This document shows positions 13,665-24,500 of a DNA stretch of 64,000 bases, piece by piece (within the stretch, counting starts at the first letter, position 1; each line of letters begins with the position of its first letter). A program made the position numbers and the translations under genes. The notes under the pieces are model-generated. The model was not told the origin of the DNA. It saw only the letters and a program-made list of their open reading frames with translations, and searched no databases. The DNA comes from Ciona savignyi (taxonomy: Eukaryota; Chordata; Ascidiacea; Phlebobranchia; Cionidae). The stretch is taken from positions 671,668 through 735,667 of the forward strand of contig CH002076.1 of assembly GCA_000149265.1 (NCBI GenBank), given 5' to 3'.

Positions 13665-15378
13665 TAAAATGGGCAGCCACATGTGAAATAAGGTCCATTT
13701 GCAATTTCCACATTACTTGCGGATTACAATGGCTCTAATATATATCATGTACAATGGTGTAAGCCTGTATAATAAAATTATTTGCTGCATTAAGAGTCTC
13801 ACTTTTATGTCTGGACATCTTGTCTTTCTTAGATGGGTATATATTTTTTGGAATTCCCCATGTCACTTTCGCGTGTGGAGCAACGAATTTGTAACTTCCA
13901 GACTAAGTGCTGGCAGGGATTAAAATAATGCGGCATTATCCAAACTTCATGAATTTATTTGAAAATAACACGTGATGGTGGGGGGGGGGGCGAAAAGTGT
14001 TGTAAATGACGGGTTTTTAGAAAATATATTATGTAAAATTAAATTATCGTGAATTTACCCCACTGAAGAAATGAAAACAATATTTTCCAAATTGTGACTG
14101 AACAAGAGCCAAACACGTCATATACATTTTAACAATCACCTCTAACTCCAAAACATACCAACTAAAACTATAAATGGACCGATCAACTAACTCACAGAAA
14201 CGAGCGTTTTATACTTTGGTAAAAATAGTGGTGGTCAACAAGTGGTTAACACTGGTTTTCCTTTCTCTTTTTGTTTGATGCTTGTGACGCGGATGCGCAG
14301 TCGCCAGCTGTTTGGGATCGAATCAGACTGAAACTTTCAGATTTATCAGAATTGCAGAATTGAATGTCCTTAATTTGCATCTACCCTTCATTTTACAGAT
14401 AACCCAGGGAAATTTCCGATAGACCAAGATTTTTAAAGAAATAATCCGTTATTTTGCATTTTCAGTCTTTTGCGGGGCCTATATTTCGAGACTGCAAAGC
14501 TTTATTTACTCAAACTTTAACGAAAGTAGATTAATTTATGAAAACACAATTCCCCCATAAAAAAACAGTTCAGCACGAGAAATCACTCAACATATATAAA
14601 TATTACCCAAGCATTTCTTTATTCTGTTATCACGTGTATAAAGCAGATCGGTACTTAAAACTAAATTAGTTTAACAGAGAGTATTATAATACGAATAAAA
14701 AGATGGTCGCGACCCATACCCTTCTTCAACTGGTTTATGAAGAAATCACTACTGAAGCCCACTTAAACTATTGATCAGTCTTCTTTAATGCTCCATGTTA
14801 ATTTAACAGTTCATGTCAAGTTTGTATTAATATCTCGGTGACCCATCAGTATCAACTTTAAAAAGCCACGATTTACCCAATGTATGTATATGTTATATAT
14901 GTAATTATGACTAGTTGGGTAATCAATGGACCTATTATATTTCTTGTAAAAGTTAATAAATGTCATGTCTGCAAAAATTGAGTCGTAACACCGTAATACT
15001 ATAAGATTGCACGCCAAGTATTTAAAATGAGTGAATGTCAATAGTCGGTTCAATTTCCGGGAGACGCAAATAGATTTGGCTTTCCTTATTCAAATTGAAA
15101 TATGAATAGAATGCATACATACGGTTATTCGCTATTCGCCGTGCATACGCTTTTAATATCTTTAAATTTATTTTAATGAAATGTAGAAAAAGGATACAGG
15201 ACAGTAAGGTATTAACGACAGCATCAGTTTATATCCGATATTATAATCAGTTTATATCCGTTTTAGATTGGTGTAACGTTTTCGATATTCTTGGTGTAAT
15301 AGAAATATATTGGACAGGCACAATTTAAATTTTTGGATATATTATGTGGGTTCTGGGACAACATTTAAAACACAGACA
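13665..15378. other. Intergenic with G-tract and dispersed-repeat motif
   Basis: No gene seen. Contains a run of ten or more G at about 13980-13990. At 14222-14252 lies the motif AAAAATAGTGGTGGTCAAC followed by GTGGTTAACACTGG, also found near 42210, inverted near 43645 and inverted and partial near 37022. A second segment at about 14398-14530 weakly resembles 41890-42020, so both may be parts of one old dispersed element. Confidence 0.45.
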
Positions 15379-18300
15379 ATGAATCTCTTCTACGTTTTGG
15401 TAATTTTACTAAGCAACTGGTCGGTGGAATCACACAACAGTACAAAAGGTTTCGCAACTTTTACTATAGACTGTTAATCTAATAAAACCTGTAAAACCAT
15501 TCGAAGCACCGTTGTAAAGAGCGCAATGTTTATAAATGTGCGGTAATTGCGGTATAGCGATTGCATCATCCTCACAAACCCCAAGGTTGATACAGCTATT
15601 GCTTCATCGCCCAATCGTTTCAAATATTATGTTGCTTTTATGAACAAATAATGATAGCTCTGAACCTGTGTATACGCAATTGTTACATTTATAGTTTAAT
15701 TTTGCAGACTTACAAATAATCGGAGTTCCCGCTACCACTGGACCTAAACATGAGAAGAGGATTCGTGTGCAGACCACAAAANNNNNNNNNNNNNNNNNNN
15801 NNNNNNNNNNNNNNNNNNNNNNNNNNNNNNNNNNNNNNNNNNNNNNNNNNNNNNNNNNNNNNNNNNNNNNNNNNNNNNNNNTCGGCTTCAGCGAAGATTG
15901 ATTTGTTTTTAACGCTTGTGACGTCGTGTATTATTCATTGTCGAAGTTAAAAACAATAATCAGGTTACAATGTGTTAACCTTTAAAAATTCTAATTACGT
16001 ATTTAATAAAGATTTGAAAAATTGATTTTTGAAATACGACTAAAACATCCCCACTACATATTCATTACACTCTAGCCAAAAATTTAACCATCTTTGGATA
16101 TTTTTACTTCCTTTTTGTGTGTGGCTGAGTTTATGGGTGTTCTCGGGAACTCGGTTTAATTAGGGCGCTGAATGACTGCATATGTTTTGATAAAAAATCT
16201 CTATACAGTCATGCTGGTTCCGAAACCTAGTTTTTCTTAACAACAGTCTTCGGCTGTTTTATGGCAGATTCACGAATCTAATGACTGCATATACTTTATA
16301 AGCATTTGATATCGATGTCACGAAGTGATCAATGAGTGAATGATTCATCAAGTAAATATTTTAGTGATGGTGGCAATACGACAGGAATACAGTGTCGTTT
16401 TTGCCATTTCGCTCAAATGAATTATCCAAACAGCCGATTGGCGAGGCAAACGAGCTTTCTGATTGGTTCATTCGTCGATACAGAATGGCACTGGAATACA
16501 ACAACGCAAGACAGTCGTGCTGTTTGTTGGATGTTGCCGATGTAGTGCTGAGAGCATGTATAAATGCAAACGTAAGTAAATTCATTGCATGTGTTTATTT
16601 GTGCCTTACTTGTGTGTCGTTATTAAGGTTATTTACCATAACCTTATGCGCCATTGAATTACAGCGGAAAATGTAATTACTAAAAACATCGCCCTAAGCG
16701 TTATACATCTACATTTACATTTACATGAGGATACACCTTTCCATCTTGTTTAGAGTATTATGTACCTCATTATATAATAATTAATAGCGTTGTACTTTTA
16801 ACTTCACTTATCTTCCACCAGCGCCGTTTTGTTCTTGATAATTTCTGTGAAGCAGAGTTACGACGTGACCCCGACCGAAGGCACGCGTGTTGTTATTCGT
16901 TATCATCACAACGATACCTTTGTTTTGAGCGGTACAAACCTGACAGCTCTCCGGTTACCAGAACTACTACTTCGAAAGACGCAACGTAAATGTTGGTTAT
17001 TGGATGCGATCTAATGTTTATGAACATCGTGGAGATATCTCGAAATTGGCCTTTGTACAGAGTGTCAAAGTTTCGGTAAAGTGGGTTCTTTGCAAAGTGT
17101 AGCAGTGACAGATTGTAATCAATTTAACAATAATTTGACCAAAAAAACAATGTGTATTTCATTCTGATTGCACAACTTGTCCCATTCATGGAAGATGTCA
17201 CTTCATAACCACATGTATCGTTTGGTTGCTAGAGCTATCTCAGAATGTGTTCATTTGACAGTTAATTTTACTTTAGTGCACCACCTGGTATACTTGTACT
17301 ACTTTAGTGCATCGGGCATACTTATACGTTATCATTTAATACTATTTACATGATATGTAGTGCCGTGCCAACACAAGCGCTGGTGGACAAGATTTGCGTC
17401 AAACTTGCAATATTTCACGCTGAGAAATTCACCAAAAATCTATTAGTAGAGGTATAACCTACAATTGTACATTCGTATAAATTATTCAGCTTTATAATTA
17501 CAAACAACATAACCATATAAGCGGAACTTATCAGTCCGTTTAAAAGAATTAAATCGTATCTTTATTCTAATAGTTATGAAGCTTTTTATAATAAGCAAAA
17601 CGCTTATAGCTCAACTCGTATGGATTTGAATCAATTTGGCCATGCAGAAGATACTATTGTGCCATAAATAAAATGTAAAGTTAAAGAATTCCTTGATTTA
17701 ATTAAGACAGTACAGTATTCTCGTACATTAACGATTAGATAAAATTGCGTAATATATTTTTGTTTATCCCGTGAGTGAGATACAGATGATGAAGTTATAA
17801 AACGGTGATGGTAAAGGTAATTTGCATCCACAAGAAGTATTTTCGAATACATTGCAGCGTGTTGTATGATTTAAAGAGATGTCAATATTTTTTGTTCAGC
17901 CGATTAAAAGCTAGGTCCTCGTTACCTTTACAAATACACAAAATCGCCTGATTTCGATCCACGTTTTTTTGGCTGACAACCCGACACGCCACAGCTGACC
18001 TAATCGCTCGGATTATGATGCTTTAGTCAAATACCACGTTAAAACTACAATCGTGTCGACTTTTTTAAATATTATAGCTCTAGTCATGTGCAGTAATGTA
18101 AACATGAGGCTTAAGTCTCACATAGAACCCTTTGTATGATTCCTTTTTAAACATTCAATGAAACTAAATATTTGCAGATTGATGGCATACATTTAAACAC
18201 TGGAATCAACTTCGACTATTGCTGTAGGTTGCACGGCCGCTATAGTTTGTCTTGCTTTCAAGTTCAGGTTTGAATATTTACGACACCTCAACATTTTAAA

Positions 18301-19249
18301 TAAAATTTCTCCAACGTCGAGTTTTTTATGTAAATAACCCAAAATCGGAAAATAACAAGAAAATTCTAACAATATACAAACTAATCAAATTATTTCGAAT
18401 TCTTTGTATCAGTTACGAGAACAGCAACAAGTGCTATGTCAGACAACGCATCACGTGTGTTGTGACGTAGAGGGCAAACCTCATTACAGATGTTTCCTGG
18501 AGAGAATGGCTGTTCGAAGTGCCAACTTTGGCAGGCAAGATAACATTAAGCGATTCTTCAAGATTGTTACAAAAAATTATGTTATCACAACATATGTAAA
18601 CAAAGCAAATATTTCCGATTTAAGATCATGTTTTTTTACAAAGTAGTCTATAACTCAGATCTATTTGCGACACTTTCCCTGTCAAAATCTATTTTTCAAC
18701 AGAACAAAAGCTGATGATTTTCAAACTATACCAAACTACAATTTGTCCGGAGATAATATCAGTTCAGACATTAAGGAAAATGTATTTGGAATTGAAAAAA
18801 CTGACATAGAAGAAAGTGACGTCATGGGGGCGAACGATGATGACATAGAAGACAGTGACGTCATGGGGGCGAACAATGATGACATAGAAGAAAGTGACGT
18901 CATGGGGGCGAACGATGATGATATAGAAGAAAGTGACGTCATGGGGGCGAACGATGACGACATAGAAGAAAGTGACGTCATGGGGGCGAACGATGACGAC
19001 ATAGAGGAAAGTGGTGACATAGAAGAATATATTCCGACCACCAAGGATGTAATTACCCAAGAGCTTCGCAAAAATGCCAAAGAAAGCTTAAAAGAGGATA
19101 GAAAACTGTTTATTAAGAAGAATGCCAAGGCACACGAGAATTATAATGTAAGCACAGAAAATGCAAGCAGCACGGGAAAGAATCGGAGATTGAATCATAA
19201 AAAACGTCGCCAACATTGGGCCCGCCTCAAAAATAAGGTTAACCCTTAA
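15379..19249 (+). CDS. Secreted anaphylatoxin/fibulin-like cysteine-module protein with acidic repeat tail
   Basis: I do not recognise this gene by name. Exons: 15379-15448, 15708 into the N gap, 16434-16571, 16822-16931, 17361-17451, 18178-18267, 18413-18642, 18703-19249. Phases match at every junction outside the gap. Exon 1 encodes a signal peptide (MNLFYVLVILLSNWSVES). Exons 3-7 carry a CC-x11-C followed by three CC-x9-C signatures (CCYSLSSQRYLC, CCRLHGRYSLSC, CCDVEGKPHYRC), and one module reads CC-x9-C-x12-C-x6-CC. This is the spacing of anaphylatoxin (C3a-type) and fibulin N-terminal modules. No EGF or complement core follows. After a 60-nt intron the last exon encodes five 13-residue acidic repeats (DIEESDVMGANDD) and a strongly basic C-terminus (KNRRLNHKKRRQHWARLKNK). 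Without that intron the protein would stop at 18646. A polyadenylation signal overlaps the final stop. The module assignment comes from cysteine spacing only. Confidence 0.72.
15782..15881. other. Assembly gap (100 N)
   Basis: Exactly 100 N, the usual placeholder for unknown length. It interrupts the second exon of the cysteine-module gene, so one or more exons of that gene may be missing. Confidence 0.99.
18803..19026 (+). repeat. 39-bp coding tandem repeat, five full units plus partials
   Basis: Units start at 18803, 18842, 18881, 18920 and 18959, with a truncated sixth at 18998 and a further GACATAGAAGAA at 19015. Each unit encodes 13 residues (DIEESDVMGANDD with D/E and N/D changes). Every full unit contains the palindrome TGACGTCA. 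Low divergence between units implies recent expansion or homogenisation. Confidence 0.97.
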
Positions 19250-19253
19250 TAAA

Positions 19254-21541
19254 TTAAAAAAATACAATGCACTGTAGTCATATTTATAAACTGGATTAAT
19301 TTATTTCTGGAAAAAATAGTTTTATTTCCTTTTTTCTTTGTTTTAATAACTTTTAACAATACGAGTTAATGTATTAATGTTAAAACACTGATTCACAGAA
19401 TAATATGGGACGAAAATGCTGTTTAGTTGGTCGCGTACATTACGCTAAGACGAACACATGTGGCATGGGAAAAGCAGTGCAATATACAAGGTAGTAAGTA
19501 TATAGTGTTTATAATGCGGCGACAAATAAATATAGTTTGTTTTAGTATCGAGCTTGCAATGAGCTCATTATAAAGACAGTTGATTGACAATATTTTAATA
19601 TCTGACCTGTTTCAGTAAAAATATGAAATTTTTGAAATGTCATTTTCAATAAAAGAAAAAACTTCAAACTCAAACAATAAAATTCTTCAACGGCAAAGAT
19701 TGTTTTATGTACACAGCTTAAACGATTCAGTTCATTCCACACGGTAGAACAACATCCGTTTAAGTTAAGTGCTTTCCCACGTTTGCATGATAGTTTTTAT
19801 CTTTAGTGACCACAATTGTTTAAAACCAAACGATTCTATTGTTTTCTTTGTTACCCGTTTGAATTTATCACTTATCTGAATTTGATATTTTACATGTATA
19901 TGAAAATGTAAAAGAAACATTTTTCAGAGAAATGAAAGTAATACGACGAAGACAAGCATGTGCACTGGCTTATTATCGTTGCTGCAAACGGTTACTTGAA
20001 AAAGAGGCCTGAAACTATTTCGTCTTAAGACTTAAAGCGCCATATAGGCTTATTCGGCAGATTATCCTGGCACGTTAAATGCTCCAAGCAAGACTACCAT
20101 AAAATGTCGTTTAAAATGTATCATGTTACATTCCCCCGACTATCTATGAAACGAAGTACAACTTAACAATGGCAATATGATATTTGTAGGTATGTTGCAA
20201 AAACTATTTGCCGAAATGTTAAGTAATTGTCGGATACTGAAAATTTAAATATATTCAGACAGCATGTTAAATTCCGCTGATATTAATGTGTCTGCCATAT
20301 CAACTGTAAGAAATATTACTTGTTCCCGCCGTTGTGGCTTAGCAGCGGATGAGGCGTATACGGAATACTTAATTATAATAAAGTGGTGATAAATCAGACA
20401 CGAGTAGTGCATTTTCGATGCGTTTTACACCATCAAGCATCATTACACAAACAATGATTTGAATACAGTACAACTCCACATTGTCGACCACCAGTTTATT
20501 TCGGTTGTGTCTATCGCATTTTATTGCAAGTTTGTTATATATATATAACTAAGTCTTGTGAATTTCTACAGTAGCAAAATCAAAACGCAAAACAAAGACT
20601 AGCTTTTGGTTTATGGTTCGTCGCACAAAACATTGCGTGCAAGTTTCCTATAAAAGGTTAATTCCTATATTAGCATTATCCTGTTTAAAAATTTTCAAGC
20701 AGTGAAATTTAGCAAAATCAAGAAAACGTATGACGCGGTCAGTTGTCCGATTTTTGTAGGATGTGTTTGCCAAACACTTGAAGGTGTATTTTGTTTAATA
20801 AAATTTGGTACAGTTAGTAAATTTAACACGTGATTAACTTAAGCTTAACAGAAGCCGAACGTGCGTTTAAACCCTTAGAATGAGATAACCGCGACGGGAG
20901 GTCAGTTTCTAGGAAATAGCTGCCTCCTACACGCGATATTCAATGCAGCATAACGTCAGGGATGCATGCGGTATGTGCAGTGGCTCTAGCAGCTTTGACA
21001 GCACAATTAGGAATTTTGTTCTTTAAAATTATTTTTCTAGTCGGTTATTTCAAGTGAAATTTTTTTAGTTAATTCATAATATACTATTATATTTCTCATT
21101 TTTATTCCTGGGGTGTAGGACGATAATTAAAAACGTATTAATTTATCAACCGAATTGAACCTTTTTAACTGGATCAAAAATATTAAAAGTGCATAATAAA
21201 GGTTCTGAAATCAACCAGCTGGTGCCAACCGGAGGAAAAGATATTTAAAGATCTTACACTGTTTTTAAGCGATTGTTTTGTTTATTTTAAGATTACGAGT
21301 TGAATACGAGCATTGGTGTCAATCTAAGATACGTACGACAGTTATCGTTATTGGTTTGCTAATTGGTTTTTAGTGTAGTTTATTTGCTTTAAAAACCAAA
21401 ACTAAAGGAACATACGCTTAAAGTACATTAATGTCCTTTATAGGTAATTTAATTTTAACGGCATAAATTTACCAGTAGTTTTATATTGTTTATAGATTCT
21501 ACCATTTTAGAAATATACAAATTGCTTCATTAAGGTTTATA
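19254..21541. other. Intergenic region with no gene seen
   Basis: About 2.3 kb between the cysteine-module gene and the transporter. AT-rich, with many stops in all frames. Around 20331 there is an A-box-like TGGCTTAGCAG, but no convincing B box follows, so no tRNA is called. Confidence 0.5.
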
Positions 21542-24500
21542 ATGCAGCATGACACAAAGACATTCGGAATAATTGACTTTATAGTTTTTGCAGGTACGTT
21601 TTAATTATGCATTTGATTTTAGTGAATACTAGTAATAACTAAATTATAAACGGGAATAAAAATTCCCCATAAACTGACCTGCACAGGTCCACAAAATTTA
21701 ATATCAAATGTAACCTGGGTGTCGTCTTACATCTACCTACTTCCCACAGTGAGTTTGGTATCATCTCTCGGGGTCGGGGTGTACTATGCCTACAAGGATA
21801 GACAAGACACCTCGACAGAAAACTATTACTTCGGAAATAGACGTTTATCTCCAGTGAGTAGTTATTCAGTAATACTTCGAATTACTTAAATGCAGTGTTG
21901 TGATGGTTCAAGTTAGATCGTCATAATAACTTGACTTGGCCAAAGTCTTTTTACAAATTATTTGGGTTAATTCAAGTTAATCTGTTTTGTGAAAATACTA
22001 TAAATGTGGCAGCTGATTGTTCCAGAATTTGTTTCAGGCCTTTTTTCCAATTCCAACTGTGAATCTTTTTTATAGCACGTACTATAAAATGACATTTGGG
22101 TTCTACCAAATTAAAGGAACGTGTAAATCATACAAAACACACTGCAATATATAGCTCCGGTAACCCAACGGTGAGCGCGAGGTAATCTGACAAATGTCCG
22201 TGTGTGTTAACGCACTTGGTTTTTCCTATTCACGGGAATATCGTATCCTATCCTATCGTGCACCAGCAACCGTTATCCCCAACATACAAAGATATTATAA
22301 AGAACTACTTTGTACAGCGCCAGACATTGCTTTTGTGCGATGCATCTGTGATAGCATTTCATGTAGTACAAATACTGAGGAGTTTTTTTTTACAATCACC
22401 GTTAAGAAGATAGCACAAAACCAAGTTTCACATAATACCAGCAACCTTAATCATCTTACAAATAAAACTTTCTTGATATTTTATTTTACAGTGGCCCGTT
22501 GGCTTATCCTTGTCAGTTACTTTTGTATCGGCGATTACAGTGATATCGTTTCCGAATGAGTTGTACCTATACGGTGTGGTGGCTTTTTGGGTCGTACCAG
22601 CCATGCTCGTGCCAACAGCTGTTTCTTACTTCTACTTTGTACCGCTATTCTTTCGCTTGCAGCTCAAGTCGGTATACCAAGTAAGAAAGCTGTGTAGTAT
22701 ATACTATATACGGGGTCACCGCTGGTGCCGATTTCTTCACGTTACTTTGTTTGATTTTTTGCTTAACGTGAAGTATAAATTTGGTATTTATAAATTACAA
22801 CAGCGTTAGCATTTAAATAGTGACCATTAATTGTTTGGTGAATTAAAACAGGACACATTTTTATTTACGGCCAAATATTTTGGATTATATTGATTTGCTC
22901 TTTAAACCGCAGGGTTGCAGAGTACAAACTTGTCCCTAACTAGTAAGTTGTGTCTTAGTGGACATTGCCTGAACCTAGTAAATTATTGGGTTGTAAAACT
23001 AAAGGAACGTCCCATTCAAACATATACAACAATATCTTCAATAACCCAACAGTAGGCGCGAATTTACGAATTCGCGGGGTAATATGACTAATGCCCGTGT
23101 GATAATGCTCCTTACGTTTTCCCAATCACGTGTGATAATGCTCCTTACGTTTTCAAGAATAATTAAACTCCTTACGTTTTCCCAATGTTTTCCCATAACA
23201 CATTAATATCCTATTTTCGTTAAATCAAAACCAAAATCTCACGCTGATACAGCATAAAAACTGCGGTAACAAACATAATCTAATTTAGCAATGTTTAATT
23301 ATTCAGATTTAAACGACATTTCTTTGCTCTCACAATTTATAATAAACAAACGATAGTGTTACATTAATCCTTTTACATCTCATTCAGTATTTGGAACTTC
23401 GATTTAACACCAGTGTTCGGAAATTAACTTCCGCCTTCGTAATCGGAACGTTCGTAAGTATCGGTTTTTAAATATATTTCTTACAGAATTCCTAAGGTGT
23501 TTTAGGACGCTGTCTTAAGGCCTACCGTTGGACCTTTACAAGGGCTTGCAACGTTTTCGCTTTATAAAAACACTACTATTTGCAAAACACATATAAGACT
23601 AATAAAAAAATCAGCTATTAAAATTAAGTCTTAACAGTTTGTCAGCAAAGAGAAAACGGATTTTAAAAACTCCAATCCGTTGACATCACAAGCACGTAAA
23701 TTAGCACAGCACCGAGCGTTAGTCCCTTAAATTCCCCAAGAGATAAAATCGTGTGTGTGCAAATGGTGTGAACTACGTGAAAATAAAAAGGTTAGCCTAC
23801 TAGCAAAAGACATAAAAGAGTGTATTGGAATTATATAAAAAGGTGTTGTAAAAAGTGTATAAAAGGTGTAGAAAGGTATTTAAAAGATATATATATATAT
23901 ATATTTTTACAAATCAGAGTAGTTTTACAAATCAGATTGACTGGTTAAGTCAAGTTATTTTGATGATGTAACTCGGATCATCACAACACTGTATACATAA
24001 ACACACAAGGAAACAGGCAAGCCCCCGTGCGCGCTACATATTGAAGCCTTTGCTTGTTTTTACTTGATGTCATAACTCTTTTGATATATTTAGATAAGAC
24101 ATGGAATTGTTTTTGAGTATTTTTCATAATTATGTCCTCTTTTCTTGTATTTGTAACAAAATTAGTTAAAAAATCAAACTGAATAACTGCTGGGAAATAA
24201 CGGAACAACATGGCACGCTATTGAAGAAGAAAGGGGACAAAACAATGTGTCACACTAAACAAACCGTAGACACACTACTTTAACAAACTTTTTTTTACAG
24301 GTTGTTTACACCGGAGTGACGATATTTGTACCATCTCTCGCGTTATCTGCAGTAACTCCATTAAAACTCCAATGGTCAATTGCGTCTACGAGTTTAGTTT
24401 GTACACTGTATACAACAGTGGTAAGCAGCGAATCGATTTATATTATGGATGAAAGTTACATTGCCTTTTCATTAGTAAAATTATTATTTGTTAGGCCATT

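Noticed and set aside
18736-19128. Long minus-strand open frames over the acidic repeat
   Set aside because: They mirror the 39-bp repeat, which is open in several frames because its length is a multiple of three; no homology or splice support.
20325-20400. tRNA gene candidate with A-box-like TGGCTTAGCAG
   Set aside because: No B box at the right distance and no cloverleaf could be drawn.
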